A stretch of 64,000 nt of DNA from Lewinellaceae bacterium (GTDB taxonomy: Bacteria > Bacteroidota > Bacteroidia > Chitinophagales > Saprospiraceae): the NCBI GenBank assembly GCA_020636445.1, contig JACJXV010000004.1, positions 1-64,000 on the forward strand, in the 5' to 3' direction. The position numbers and the translations under genes are program-made. Below, one piece after another: positions 1 to 9,541 of this stretch (positions within the stretch are counted from its first letter, which is position 1; each line of letters starts with the position of its first letter). The notes under the pieces are model-generated. The model worked only from the letters and a program-made list of their open reading frames with translations. It was not told the origin of the DNA and did no database searches.

Positions 1-1
1 G

Positions 2-517
2 CTGAACGACTACGATTTGTCAGCCGGCGTATCCGGTCAGGTGATTAATGTGTTAAAAAAACAAGGTGAATTGGTCCGCAGGGGGGAGGCTATTGCGCGT
101 ATTGGAAGTGGCGATTATATCATTCGACTTTTTGTATCCGAGGAAGATGTAACCAAGGTAAACGCAGGCCAGCCGGTTGGTATCAGCATTAATACATATC
201 CCGACCTGACTTTTCAGGCCACGGTGACAAAAATCCTTCCAGGCTTTGATCCTGCAGAACAATCCTACATCGTAGAGGCGCAATTTGATCAAATGCCGGA
301 AAAGATGTTTTCCGGCACACAACTTCAAGCCAATATTAAAATCGGGGATAAAAAAGATGCGCTTGTAATTCCTACCGCATATGTGATGAAAGGAGGATTC
401 GTAATGCTGCAAAACAGTGAGATCATACAAATCAAAACAGGCAGTTTGAACAGCCAGTGGACGGAAGTGATTTCGGGTCTCTCGGACAAGGATGTCATTG
501 TAAAGCCCAAAAATTGA
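2..517 (+). CDS. HlyD/MacA-type periplasmic adaptor subunit, 5' partial
   Basis: The gene is cut by the window start; the reading frame is open from base 2, so only the last 171 residues are seen. The start shows the second half of a biotinyl-lipoyl-like hairpin (V-x-K-K-Q-G-E-L-V-R-R-G-E), followed by a beta-barrel domain and a membrane-proximal domain, the order expected of membrane fusion proteins. It ends 3 bases before an ABC permease, which is followed by an ATPase, so it is most likely the periplasmic adaptor of a DevBCA/MacAB-like exporter that links the inner-membrane pump to an outer-membrane channel. No channel protein lies in view. The exported substrate cannot be told from sequence. 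Confidence 0.85.
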   Translation: MNDYDLSAGVSGQVINVLKKQGELVRRGEAIARIGSGDYIIRLFVSEEDVTKVNAGQPVGISINTYPDLTFQATVTKILPGFDPAEQSYIVEAQFDQMPEKMFSGTQLQANIKIGDKKDALVIPTAYVMKGGFVMLQNSEIIQIKTGSLNSQWTEVISGLSDKDVIVKPKN

Positions 518-520
518 ACC

Positions 521-1759
521 ATGAATATCAATCAGAAAATCGCCAGCGTATTGCTGACTTCCCGGCTTCGTCAGTTGATGGTGGCAGTATTGAGCGTAAC
601 CTTCGGCATTTCGATGTATGTTTTCATGAACAGTTTCATGGCAGGTGTCAACAATCAACAAACAGAGATCACCTTTACCTCCATGGCACACATAAAAATC
701 TACAACGACCTGTCCGACGAGGTAAAACCCATAATGCCTGTTCCTGCAGACACTCATACCGTGATAATGGTTAATAATGCGCGCAATATCCGGTATACGG
801 AAGGCATCAAAAATGCGGATGGAATCAAGGAGCAATTATCCACGCATGACGAGATCACCGGCATAACCGCCCAGCTCAATCAAAATGTATTCCTGCGCAA
901 TGGCGTATCCAAAATCAGCGCTATGCTTTCCGGAGTAGAGACCATCAGCGAGGACCAGGTATTTAAAACATCTGAATACCTCGTGGAGGGGGATTTGCAG
1001 GATTTGGACAAGCGTTCCGACGGCATCATTCTGGGCATCAGTTTGGCGAAAGGGATCGGGGTACACACGGGTGATAATGTGGCTGTCATCACCTCCGACG
1101 GCATTTCCAAATCATTTAAAGTAGTGGGATTATTGGAGACAGGCGCAAGCGCCGCGGATAAAACCAAAGCCATCGTGTCTATACAAACGGCCCGTCAGCT
1201 TTTTTCCAAAAACAAGAGTTATGCTACGGAAATATTGGTAAACATCAAGGACTATGCCCTGGCGCAGAAAATAGCCGGGCAACTTTCCAGCTTGACCCGC
1301 TACAAAGTGGAGCCATGGCAGGAAGGAAACAGCCAGCTGGATTCCGCCAATGTTTTACGCGACATCATCGCCATAGCGGTTTCCCTAACCATTTTGATCG
1401 TAGCGGGGTTTGGCATTTACAACATCATGAACATGACGGTTAATGAAAAAATAAAAGAGATCGCCATTCTTAAAGCGATGGGGTTCAATGGTAAAGATGT
1501 GATTGAGATATTCCTCACCCAATCGGTGGTCATTGGTCTGATGGGAGGTCTAACCGGTTTGGTTCTGGGACGCATCATTGTTTCTATTGTTGACAACATC
1601 CCCTTCAAGATTGCTACGCTTACAACACTGCCCGTAGAATACAGGACTTCCGATTACCTTATGGCTTTTTGTTTCGGTATCATCATCACTTTTCTGGCCG
1701 GGTACCTGCCTGCACGAAAGGCGTCGAAGATTGACCCGGTGGATATTTTACGAGGGTAA
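521..1759 (+). CDS. ABC transporter permease, FtsX/MacB/DevC type
   Basis: A 412-residue inner-membrane permease. There is one N-terminal membrane helix (about residues 18-38), a large periplasmic MacB-PCD-like domain (about 40-270), and three C-terminal helices (about 283-308, 332-358 and 378-402) with the FtsX-family segment A-G-F-G-I-Y-N-I-M-N-M-T-V between them. This 1+3 topology is typical of MacB, LolC/E and DevC permeases that use the ATP cycle to move substrates out of the periplasm rather than across the inner membrane. It lies between the adaptor and the ATPase gene, forming one operon (3 and 40 bases of spacing). The ATPase is a separate protein, as in DevBCA rather than MacB. Confidence 0.88.
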   Translation: MNINQKIASVLLTSRLRQLMVAVLSVTFGISMYVFMNSFMAGVNNQQTEITFTSMAHIKIYNDLSDEVKPIMPVPADTHTVIMVNNARNIRYTEGIKNADGIKEQLSTHDEITGITAQLNQNVFLRNGVSKISAMLSGVETISEDQVFKTSEYLVEGDLQDLDKRSDGIILGISLAKGIGVHTGDNVAVITSDGISKSFKVVGLLETGASAADKTKAIVSIQTARQLFSKNKSYATEILVNIKDYALAQKIAGQLSSLTRYKVEPWQEGNSQLDSANVLRDIIAIAVSLTILIVAGFGIYNIMNMTVNEKIKEIAILKAMGFNGKDVIEIFLTQSVVIGLMGGLTGLVLGRIIVSIVDNIPFKIATLTTLPVEYRTSDYLMAFCFGIIITFLAGYLPARKASKIDPVDILRG

Positions 1760-1799
1760 ACCGGACAAATTATTCAAAACCAGGAAAAAATATTAAAGT

Positions 1800-2468
1800 A
1801 TGACGGCTTTATCCGTGCACCAAATCAACAAGTACTTTCATGAACCCGTGAATTTTCACGTTCTGAAAGACATTTCTTTTGAGGTGACAAAAGGTGAATT
1901 TGTGGCAATCATAGGAAAATCCGGCTCCGGAAAATCGACTTTGCTGTACCTCTTGTCTACTATGGATACGGATTATGGAGGTTCTATTGCTATCAACGGC
2001 ACGCAGGTTACTGGCTTAAAACAAAACCAGTTGGCAAAATTCCGCAATGAACACATTGGCTTTGTGTTTCAGTTTCACTTTTTGCTGCCTGAATTTTCTG
2101 TCCTTGATAATGTGATGTTACCGGCCCTGAAACTCAAGAAAAAAGGCAAGGAGGAAATTGAGCATGAGGCCCTGGAACTGCTCTCTATGTTAGGTTTGAA
2201 TGGACAGGAACACAAGAGAGCCTCTCGCATTTCGGGTGGGCAGCAGCAGCGGGTGGCCATCGCGAGGGCTTTGATCAATGGGCCTGCTATTATTATGGGG
2301 GATGAACCGACCGGGAACCTGGACTCCAAGAACACCAAAATTGTGTTCGATATTTTTCGCCGGCTGGCCAAAGAACGCGGACAAACCATTATTGCAGTCA
2401 CCCACGACGATGAATTCGCGGCCAATTGCGACCGGATCATCGAACTTTCAGATGGAGTATTGATATAA
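1800..2468 (+). CDS. ABC transporter ATP-binding protein, LolD/DevA/MacB class
   Basis: A 222-residue cytoplasmic ATPase. Walker A G-K-S-G-S-G-K-S is at about residues 39-46, the Q-loop glutamine at 91, the signature S-G-G-Q-Q-Q-R at 145-151, Walker B I-I-M-G-D-E-P at about 164-170, and the H-loop histidine at 202. All catalytic positions are intact. The length and signature are those of the LolD/MacB-type class that drives mechanotransmission exporters. It completes the operon with the adaptor and permease upstream. The following gene starts 27 bases later but encodes an unrelated secreted protein. Confidence 0.9.
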   Translation: MTALSVHQINKYFHEPVNFHVLKDISFEVTKGEFVAIIGKSGSGKSTLLYLLSTMDTDYGGSIAINGTQVTGLKQNQLAKFRNEHIGFVFQFHFLLPEFSVLDNVMLPALKLKKKGKEEIEHEALELLSMLGLNGQEHKRASRISGGQQQRVAIARALINGPAIIMGDEPTGNLDSKNTKIVFDIFRRLAKERGQTIIAVTHDDEFAANCDRIIELSDGVLI

Positions 2469-2495
2469 ATGATATTAAAAAAAATCATATAAATT

Positions 2496-4046
2496 ATGAA
2501 AGAGAAATTATTTCTGTCCTTATCTATTGTATTTTACACCATTTCTGCCACATTCGGCCAGAACACCTATACCTATCCCATGGGGCCTTTTGGTGTTTTA
2601 TATAACGGTGACCTGATAGAGGCCGATTATTGGGACACTGTTCCCAGGATTCTCTCCGCTGGTGTCGGTTTTTGCGATATTGTTGGAATCAATGCAATGC
2701 AGCTCAATCAAAACTCGGTTATGCAAGCGGGTGGTGCCTGGCTGACCGACCTAAATTGTAACGGTAACAATGCAGATTTCACATCAACTTCGCTGGCATC
2801 GGGAATTCAACCGGCTTTTATTTACCAAAATGAACCCTGGGTATTTCAGGACGGCGCCATAGGAATGGACGGCCTTCCGATTGTATTTAGTTGGCCTGTT
2901 CTTGGTAATACGCTGGATGTTACCGACTTCCGTTTCATCCTCAATACAGGTGATACCATTATCCCGTATGCTGCGGGGCTATGGCCCAATTATGAGAATA
3001 ATGAACGCAATTGTGTTGTCGTATTCGGCGAGTTTGCCAACAAAAGGCCGAGCACGGATCCATTAGCCCGATTCCCGGTAAAATGCGAAATCGTAGCAGA
3101 TAATACTCCTTTATTGCTTGTAGGTCCGAATAATCAGGTGGTGAGTGCGGTGGGATTATCCTGGGAAACGACCACCAGCCCCTACGATCCTGGCAACGGC
3201 CCCAGGCTGGTTGGTGCGAAGCTAAACCGGGTTGAGACTCCTAATCCGGGCGAACAAACAAATAATAACTTGTTTAACAATTTTACGGGTTCTTTTCCAA
3301 ATGATGAATTTGCTTTATACAATGGTGGCGATTTTCGCTTGAGAATGCTGACGACGGGCGGGTTTTCACCGGATGGCGTACGTGGGGTAAAACCCACCGA
3401 ATTTGAGCGTTTCTTCCGCATTCATGCCATTGCCCCCGACAATACAACCCTGTTGCTCGAGAAGACAGACACCCTTTATGCGGTAAAAGGGGGAACTTTA
3501 AAAATTCTCGGTTTGTCCGATCTGGGTCGAAAAAACACTCAATATGATGATTGTTATGACGAAGACCGCGATAATTACATTGACATTATCCTCGAAGGCG
3601 ATGAGGATGCCGCTCGAAATATTACATTCCTCGAAATACCGAGTATTGCAGGAGGTTATGATGCATTTTACAATCCCGGAGGCCCTGGTTCCACACCGTT
3701 TCCTGGCGTTGCTTATTCTTCGCCTGGGCCAGCCGATCTGGAGCCCGTTATTATCGCTTTGGATAATCCTATGCGTGTTAATGCTAATTCATTGACAGTC
3801 GGGCTATCTGAAACATATTTAAACAGTAAGATGTATGTTGTCCCCAATCCCGCTACCGATGAAATTAAGGTTGATGTAGAGCCTGATTTCAACGGCAGTT
3901 TTGAAATTTACAACACGATGGGCGTATTATTGCTCCAGGTAAATGAAAATACAATCAGTATCGATCAGCTCAAGCCCGGGACTTATTTCCTGCTGAAAAA
4001 ATACAGGGATGGAAAGACTATAACTGCAAGATTCATTAAAATATAA
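2496..4046 (+). CDS. Secreted protein with T9SS type A C-terminal sorting domain
   Basis: A 516-residue protein with a signal peptide (about residues 1-21, ending S-A-T-F-G-Q). The last 70 or so residues form a type A sorting domain: V-V-P-N-P-A-T-D-E-I-K-V near the start of it, L-K-P-G-T-Y-F-L in the middle, and a C-terminal K-T-I-T-A-R-F-I-K-I. Such domains route proteins through the type IX secretion system to the cell surface. The body is rich in Asn, Gly and Asp, as in many surface proteins, and I recognise no enzymatic domain. The two-component pair that follows after only 2 bases suggests co-transcription, but a functional link is only inference. Confidence 0.85.
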   Translation: MKEKLFLSLSIVFYTISATFGQNTYTYPMGPFGVLYNGDLIEADYWDTVPRILSAGVGFCDIVGINAMQLNQNSVMQAGGAWLTDLNCNGNNADFTSTSLASGIQPAFIYQNEPWVFQDGAIGMDGLPIVFSWPVLGNTLDVTDFRFILNTGDTIIPYAAGLWPNYENNERNCVVVFGEFANKRPSTDPLARFPVKCEIVADNTPLLLVGPNNQVVSAVGLSWETTTSPYDPGNGPRLVGAKLNRVETPNPGEQTNNNLFNNFTGSFPNDEFALYNGGDFRLRMLTTGGFSPDGVRGVKPTEFERFFRIHAIAPDNTTLLLEKTDTLYAVKGGTLKILGLSDLGRKNTQYDDCYDEDRDNYIDIILEGDEDAARNITFLEIPSIAGGYDAFYNPGGPGSTPFPGVAYSSPGPADLEPVIIALDNPMRVNANSLTVGLSETYLNSKMYVVPNPATDEIKVDVEPDFNGSFEIYNTMGVLLLQVNENTISIDQLKPGTYFLLKKYRDGKTITARFIKI

Positions 4047-4048
4047 GA

Positions 4049-4999
4049 TTGAGGACAAAAATAAATATCATATTACCGATTGCACTGGCGTTGATCTTAC
4101 CGGGACTGGGTTTTCTCACCAGTCGGAAACCGCATTATCCTGAGATCATCGGACTGTTTGGCGCCTGGCTTCTTTCCTCGCTAATCCTGTATTTGTTGTG
4201 GTGTGTAATGGTATTTAGTTGGGATTTACGCACTGGTCAGACTAAATGGCGTTTTGCCGGGGCTTTCGCCGGTTTGTTAGTAGTATGGATAGGGGCGGTT
4301 ACATTTTTGGATATCAGACCTGAAAATTCTATTCGGATCATTCTGGCGGTAATCGTGTTTCTGCCCATTCAATATGCCTTGCGTACGCAGCGGAACAATG
4401 CCCGTTTACAGTTGGAAAAGGAAAAGATCCTGACGGAGAGCTACCGAGCGCAATTAAAAGCCCTTCAGGCTAAAATCGACCCGCATTTTTTGTTTAATTC
4501 CCTGAACACGCTGCAATCCATGGTGCGCCACCAACATACTAATTCAGAGCAGTTTATCATCTGCCTTGCAGATTTTTACCGACATACGTTAAAACATACT
4601 GAGGATACAACACTTCCACTTTCCGATGAACTTGCCGTATTGCGCTCCTATTTGTTCTTGATGGAAAGTCGGAATGAGGGAGCGGTTAGGATAGCATGGC
4701 AAATTGATCCGGCTTTGCAATCATTTCACCTTCCTACGCTTAGCCTGCAGGTTGCAGTGGAAAATTGCTTCAAGCACAATAGCCTTTCCCCAAAATTGCC
4801 GCTACAGATTGAAATTTCCAGCACTGACGACCACTACATCAAGATCAGCAACAACATCCAGCCAAAGATTGGGGAAATGGACGCATCCGGATATGGATTG
4901 GTCCTATTGAAAAAACGATATGAATTGATGGGTATACAAAAAGGCCTTGTGCTGGAAAAAACGCCCCATCAATTTTGTGTGAAATTAAAATTGATCTAG
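4049..4999 (+). CDS. LytS/YehU-type sensor histidine kinase
   Basis: A 316-residue membrane kinase. Four hydrophobic segments (about residues 7-24, 33-56, 69-87, 96-111) are followed by a short coiled coil and the His_kinase domain: H146 lies in K-I-D-P-H-F-L-F-N-S-L-N-T-L-Q, the N-box is E-N-C-F-K-H-N-S, and a G-box-like segment is G-Y-G-L-V-L-L-K-K-R-Y. This class autophosphorylates on His and passes phosphate to LytTR response regulators; its partner gene begins 3 bases downstream. The start used is TTG, 2 bases after the stop of the previous gene; no in-frame ATG lies close by. The signal sensed is unknown; the short loops suggest sensing within the membrane. Confidence 0.87.
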   Translation: MRTKINIILPIALALILPGLGFLTSRKPHYPEIIGLFGAWLLSSLILYLLWCVMVFSWDLRTGQTKWRFAGAFAGLLVVWIGAVTFLDIRPENSIRIILAVIVFLPIQYALRTQRNNARLQLEKEKILTESYRAQLKALQAKIDPHFLFNSLNTLQSMVRHQHTNSEQFIICLADFYRHTLKHTEDTTLPLSDELAVLRSYLFLMESRNEGAVRIAWQIDPALQSFHLPTLSLQVAVENCFKHNSLSPKLPLQIEISSTDDHYIKISNNIQPKIGEMDASGYGLVLLKKRYELMGIQKGLVLEKTPHQFCVKLKLI

Positions 5000-5002
5000 G
5001 AG

Positions 5003-5755
5003 ATGAATGTCTTGATCGTTGAAGATGAACCCCACACCGCTTTTCTTCTGCGGGAAATCATCGAGCAGGATGCCGATTTCATCGTGGTGGAAAATCTGGA
5101 ATCCATTGTGGATACGGTTCATTATTTGGGTAAGTATCAGAAGAACCTAGATCTGCTGTTTTTTGATATCCAATTAGCCGATGGCCGCAGTTTTGAGGTA
5201 TTTAAACATATTGATGTGGTAGTACCTGTTGTCTTTTGTACGGCATACGATGATTATACCCTTCAGGCCATCAAGAACAATGGTATTGATTATGTCCTGA
5301 AGCCTTTTAAAGAAGAAGAAATTCACATTGCGCTGCAAAAATACAAACGAATAATTTCCAATTTGCAGGCAAAAAGGCGGATACCGGTTTATTTTCAGGC
5401 GGATCAGCCTAAAACCTACCAACAGAGCTTTTTGGCTGAATACCGGGAAAAATCGATCGTTAAACGGGTGGAGGAAATTGCCATGTTTTATCTGGAATAC
5501 GAAACGGTATTTATGTACACCTTCAGTGGGGAAAAATTTCCACTGTTCAAGAAACTGGAATACATCGAGTCGGTCTGTGATCCACACCAGTTTTTTCGCA
5601 TCAACCGGCAGATGCTGGTCAATCGCTCTGCAGTGGTTTCTTTTGCGCCGTTTTTTAATAGAAAGATCGTCCTCCAGCTCAAGATCAAACTAGCTGATAA
5701 GTCCATTGTAAGCCGGTTAAAAGTAAGCCCGTTCAAAGAATGGCTGGAAAAGTAA
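5003..5755 (+). CDS. LytTR-family response regulator
   Basis: A 250-residue DNA-binding regulator. The receiver domain (1-120) has the acidic pair E7-D8, phosphoacceptor D55 in L-L-F-F-D-I-Q-L-A-D-G, and the conserved lysine in V-L-K-P-F. The C-terminal LytTR domain (about 145-248) carries the usual F-F-R-I-N-R-Q-M-L-V-N block. It pairs with the LytS-type kinase 3 bases upstream, and the two genes are surely co-transcribed. LytTR regulators bind direct repeats in target promoters; the target here is unknown, but the T9SS cargo gene upstream is in the same transcription unit. Confidence 0.9.
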   Translation: MNVLIVEDEPHTAFLLREIIEQDADFIVVENLESIVDTVHYLGKYQKNLDLLFFDIQLADGRSFEVFKHIDVVVPVVFCTAYDDYTLQAIKNNGIDYVLKPFKEEEIHIALQKYKRIISNLQAKRRIPVYFQADQPKTYQQSFLAEYREKSIVKRVEEIAMFYLEYETVFMYTFSGEKFPLFKKLEYIESVCDPHQFFRINRQMLVNRSAVVSFAPFFNRKIVLQLKIKLADKSIVSRLKVSPFKEWLEK

Positions 5756-5996
5756 TCATGCCCAGTCCCACTGTCAGCAAATACAGCACACGCTGTACAT
5801 TGGGCACACCCCAACGTAACATATTTTGTGCCCACGCAACATAACGACCGTACCATCGATAAAGGGGAAAAGACCGCGGACAGCGGTGAACTGGGGTATA
5901 GTCGTCTATGGCTGGGGTTACCTTGAATTTCTTACTTGAGACACCAGTAACTACCCTCTAATTTCCCCAAATCACTTCGCAATGGGATATCCGTAA

Positions 5997-6908
5997 CTAC
6001 TGAAGTTTGAAGCGCACCGGCAAGCGAAACTGAACCTTCACGGGGCGGCCTCGTTGCCGGCCGGGAGTCCACTTGATGTTATCCTCGTTCATCCCGTTGA
6101 TCACACGGGCAGCTTCTTCCCCGCATCCCCCGCCGATATCTTTCAGTATACTTACGTCCGTGACCGTTCCATCCGTATCAATGACGAACTGTACAACGGC
6201 TGTACCTTCGATGCCGTTTTCCCGGGCGATTACGGGGCATTTCAGGTGCTTGAATACATATTCCAGCACTTTCCGATCCGAACACTGCCTCTTTTCCTCC
6301 TTGGTTTTCTCATTCTCACAACCTGGAAAGAGCGGCATATCTTCAACTACGAAAAAGATATCGTCACCATCAGTGGGAAGAGGTTGGGGCGGTGGTGGCG
6401 GCGGAGGGAGTACTTTTTTTACTTGTACCGGGGGCGTTTCCACGGCTTCATCCGTATCGACACTCCGGTCGATGAATTCAGGTTCCTCTTCCGCGAGAAC
6501 TTGTTCATCCGGCACTTCTTCGATAACCGGCGGCGGCGGAGGGGGCAGTGGTCGTGGCGGGTCGGTGGTCCGTGGCGGGTCAATTTCGAGAACATCTTCA
6601 AGTAAGATGAAGTTCTCGGAAAAAGGCACTTTGGGCTCGTACTGCGTCCAACCCAAGGCCAGCATGGATAAACCCAGGGCAAGCGCCAGGCCAAGGTTGA
6701 AAAAAGTTCCACGCAAACGGAAGGCATCGGCTTCCGGGTATTTGGTGCGCGCAAGCACACTACCTGGCTTGCGGGTATGTCTTTGGGCCAACGCTCCGGT
6801 TGCTATTTTGGCCATCCGCATGCGAATGAGCAGGATGACCCCCAACACAGCAAGCAGGATTCCCAGCAAGCCAAGGAAGAGCGCAGTGGTGGTTATTACG
6901 ATGCCCAT
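5997..6908 (-). CDS. TonB-family energy transducer
   Basis: A 303-residue protein. Residues 3-28 form a first hydrophobic helix, a basic linker follows, and a second helix lies at about 70-88. Next comes a proline-rich periplasmic stretch (about 110-180) with two runs of seven and eight prolines, then a TonB C-terminal domain (about 195-303) with the Bacteroidota-style E-D-M-P-L-F-P-G-C, G-x-V-x-V-x-F and a closing V-Q-F-R-L-P-V-R-F. Such proteins transmit proton-motive force from ExbB/ExbD to outer-membrane receptors. No exbB/D or receptor gene is in view. The extra N-terminal helix before the canonical anchor is a variation, so either both helices span the membrane or the first is a cleaved signal. 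Confidence 0.85.
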   Translation of the reverse strand: MGIVITTTALFLGLLGILLAVLGVILLIRMRMAKIATGALAQRHTRKPGSVLARTKYPEADAFRLRGTFFNLGLALALGLSMLALGWTQYEPKVPFSENFILLEDVLEIDPPRTTDPPRPLPPPPPPVIEEVPDEQVLAEEEPEFIDRSVDTDEAVETPPVQVKKVLPPPPPPPQPLPTDGDDIFFVVEDMPLFPGCENEKTKEEKRQCSDRKVLEYVFKHLKCPVIARENGIEGTAVVQFVIDTDGTVTDVSILKDIGGGCGEEAARVINGMNEDNIKWTPGRQRGRPVKVQFRLPVRFKLQ

Positions 6909-7683
6909 ATTTGGCGGTTTTTAGATGAGATGGTGAAGTTTGGAAACGATATTAGGTTAGATGTGATGCAAAATCAAAATGGTGGGCGAAGGTCATGTTT
7001 TCCGATTTTCATCCAGCAGGCTGAAGTTGAGGGCGAAGTAAAAAAAACGTATACTCCAGCGAAGTTTTACTTGAGGCGCATTAATGTTAATGCTTCGTCA
7101 ACTATGAATTTAGGGGTCAGATATCTCCCGGATTTTCCATTGTGCCTGATTATTCCCCAAAATTTCTCGCAACGACGCAACGATGTAACGAGACATAGCG
7201 GTGTCGTTTCACGTTTCACTAATCCTTAACCTCGCCCTGCAGCAGCATTTTTAATTTGGGATCTTCTCCGCCATTTCGATGTCGGCATATCCCGGTTTGG
7301 TCATGTGAAAATTGAACTTTCGGTCAACGGTTGCACGTTAATGATGACCGCGTAAGCCAGGAGGTACCGGGCTAACATCCTCACAGCAATAGCGCTCCTA
7401 GAGGACTGTTAAAGAGAAATGAAGTCGTACCACTCCCACCAGGTTGACTTGAATACAAAAAGTGCTGTTGGAAGACAATTGCTGGAATTCCAGACACGAA
7501 ATACAGCGTAAATACTGTGTTTTTTTGTAGAAAGGTAATATTTTTAAAAGTCGCGTATGTATTTGCTTGTTTTGATGCCAGGCGTTGAGGGCCACGACAT
7601 TACCACGCCGCTTTTTGTATGTTGAAGTAAACAACCATCTGTTCATAGACTGTTGCTTGCTGAATATTGAAATAAAACAGGTT
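6909..7683. other. 775-bp intergenic region with a decayed reading frame
   Basis: No intact gene is visible between the TonB gene and the secreted protein gene. The part nearest the TonB start is AT-rich and must hold the divergent promoters, though no clear -33/-7 pair stands out. Minus-strand coding-like segments in shifted frames occur at about 7219-7400 and are listed separately as a possible pseudogene. Confidence 0.5.
7219..7400 (-). pseudogene. Possible 3' remnant of an unidentified gene
   Basis: Read on the minus strand, three short frames follow each other and each looks like protein: R-M-L-A-R-Y-L-L-A-Y-A-V-I-I-N-V, then D-R-K-F-N-F-H-M-T-K-P-G-Y-A-D-I-E-M-A-E-K-I-P, then L-K-M-L-L-Q-G-E-V-K-D followed by a stop at 7219-7221. 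Two frameshifts would join them. I do not recognise the family. The interpretation as a degraded gene rests on composition alone; chance translation of intergenic DNA remains possible. Confidence 0.3.
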
Positions 7684-9399
7684 ATGAAAAAACACTGGCT
7701 TGTCTCTACGATCTTTTCGCTGTTTTGGTTAACCACGACTGCCCAAAGCCCCCCGAACGAGACCCACCAGATTGGCGACACCCGGGTAGCGGTGCGCTAC
7801 GCCTACGGCACTCAAAAACCCCTTTTTGTGGATCTGTTCACGGGCAAGCGCAGTTACCAGCTCCGAAAAGCCGGCGGGCTGGGCGGCACTGAGGTACAGG
7901 GCGACATGAACTTACCACAGCGCAACGATCCGCTCTACGGCAAGCTGACCTACTCGGGTAGCCTGGTGAAGAAGTCGAACGTGTCCGACAAGCCCATCGG
8001 CCTGCGGGCCGATGCCATTGTACTCGTACCTAATGAGGGCTTGGTAGGCTACACGCTCACCCATACCGCCAAGGACTCGGTGCAGGGCGACACACAATAC
8101 GGCTTTATCCGTTGGCGGCTCGACCTGGCTACAGGCCAGATCAGCGAGGTGCTTACCGATGAGGTGGTGGTGGTAGCTCCCCGATCCTTTGTGCTGGCTG
8201 AGACCTTCCTGTACGTGCGTAAGGGGCCGATGAAAGGGCAGTCGGGTAGCCCCAGCCATGCGCATGGCTATCTCTTCGAAAAAGGCCAACTCAGCCAGAA
8301 GTGGACAAACCTGGCCGTCATGAGTGTGCCGCGGGGCACGGCCTCGGGGTTTGATTACCAGGAAGTGAAGCGCTATGTGCGTTACGACGGGCCTTACATG
8401 CAAATCGCCACTCAGCGCGATGGTGCCACTTGCGAGGTGCTGGTCTTTGATCGCAAGCTGAAAAATCCCCGTACCTATTTTCCTGCGCTGGTGGTGTACC
8501 AAAACCACGCGCGGATGCCCGACTGGAATTTTAAGCCTGGTCGTGACTTGATTAAATATTACCGCCAGGGCACCATGTACGCTCCTGATCAACTTTTCCA
8601 ACGCATGGTGCTGGTGCCCAGCCCTGATATTGCTGGTTTGTATGGGATTCTGCAGCCCGATGGGCGGGTAGCGTATCCCGAAAGCAGTCTGGGCCTGGCG
8701 CCCGTCCTGACTACCGAACAGGTGGCTAACGCCCCCAAGGATTCTACTTACCTCCTGGTACATTTCTTCGTGGTAGCCTATTCGGGTGAAGGCGATCAGA
8801 TGGGCTTTGCCGTAGCCGGTCCCGACGGCAAGCTGTCCTATGGGTCTGCGGAAAAGCCGGTCTGGACCGAATGGTTAATTTACGAGAGCGACATTTTAAA
8901 AGAGAACATTCGACACGCTGTCATTCACCCCGTTGTGTTTGTGGCCAAACTCCCTGATGGGCGCTGGCAGGGCCATGCAGCCGCACGTTATGGCTACAAC
9001 TGGATCAACGAAAATCTGTCTTATTATTACCCTTCCACCATGGGGCAGCCTAATGAAGACCAGTCTTTGGCCATCTTCAATGCGGAGACACAACTGTTGC
9101 AGCACGACAGTGCGATAGGCAAACGCAACGAGGCTATTGCAGCCGCCAATGAGGTCGCTTCCCGCCGGCGGCAGGAGGAACAGGCAGCGAAACGAAAAGC
9201 CGAACACGAGGCCTGGCTGCGCTCCCGGCCGGTGCCCTCAGCTAATAGAGCCCCACTTAGTATTGGCTCTAAATGGCAGGGCTTCACCTATACGGCGCAG
9301 ACAACGGCCCGTTATAACCAGGTTGCGCAACCCAGCTATGCGCAACGCATGCGTGAGTTTAATGCTTATCTCAATGCCAAGATTTACCGGACCTGGTGA
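7684..9399 (+). CDS. Secreted protein of unknown function
   Basis: The chosen start at 7684 gives a 571-residue protein that begins M-K-K-H-W-L-V-S-T-I-F-S-L-F-W-L-T-T-T-A-Q, a good signal peptide; the frame is open a further 33 codons upstream but without such a start. The body is rich in Gly, Tyr, Pro and Asp with evenly spaced hydrophobic stretches, suggesting a beta-propeller or beta-sandwich. A charged coiled-coil segment follows (about residues 465-515), rich in Glu, Ala and Arg, then a short basic tail ending K-I-Y-R-T-W. I recognise no family and see no sorting domain or lipobox. The codon use is more GC-rich than the flanking intergenic DNA. Confidence 0.7.
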   Translation: MKKHWLVSTIFSLFWLTTTAQSPPNETHQIGDTRVAVRYAYGTQKPLFVDLFTGKRSYQLRKAGGLGGTEVQGDMNLPQRNDPLYGKLTYSGSLVKKSNVSDKPIGLRADAIVLVPNEGLVGYTLTHTAKDSVQGDTQYGFIRWRLDLATGQISEVLTDEVVVVAPRSFVLAETFLYVRKGPMKGQSGSPSHAHGYLFEKGQLSQKWTNLAVMSVPRGTASGFDYQEVKRYVRYDGPYMQIATQRDGATCEVLVFDRKLKNPRTYFPALVVYQNHARMPDWNFKPGRDLIKYYRQGTMYAPDQLFQRMVLVPSPDIAGLYGILQPDGRVAYPESSLGLAPVLTTEQVANAPKDSTYLLVHFFVVAYSGEGDQMGFAVAGPDGKLSYGSAEKPVWTEWLIYESDILKENIRHAVIHPVVFVAKLPDGRWQGHAAARYGYNWINENLSYYYPSTMGQPNEDQSLAIFNAETQLLQHDSAIGKRNEAIAAANEVASRRRQEEQAAKRKAEHEAWLRSRPVPSANRAPLSIGSKWQGFTYTAQTTARYNQVAQPSYAQRMREFNAYLNAKIYRTW

Positions 9400-9541
9400 G
9401 AGAAGGCTGATGAACCGTTTTTTGCCCGACAGGAGGTGGGTGTTATTGCTCTTAATCAGTTCGCCCTTAACCAATACCTCGTGATCTTCGGATCGCGCAC
9501 CTTAGAAGACCATTATACTCCAGCCTTCGGGCAGTTCCGCG

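Noticed and set aside
53..835. 260-codon minus-strand frame opposite the adaptor/permease genes
   Set aside because: It is antisense to two genes with clear motifs; composition (many Cys, His) is protein-unlike.
6073..6924. 283-codon plus-strand frame opposite tonB
   Set aside because: Serine/glycine runs are the complement of the proline-rich TonB part; the minus strand carries the family.
7912..8763. 283-codon minus-strand frame opposite the secreted protein
   Set aside because: No motif; shadow of a GC-rich gene whose plus-strand product has a signal peptide.
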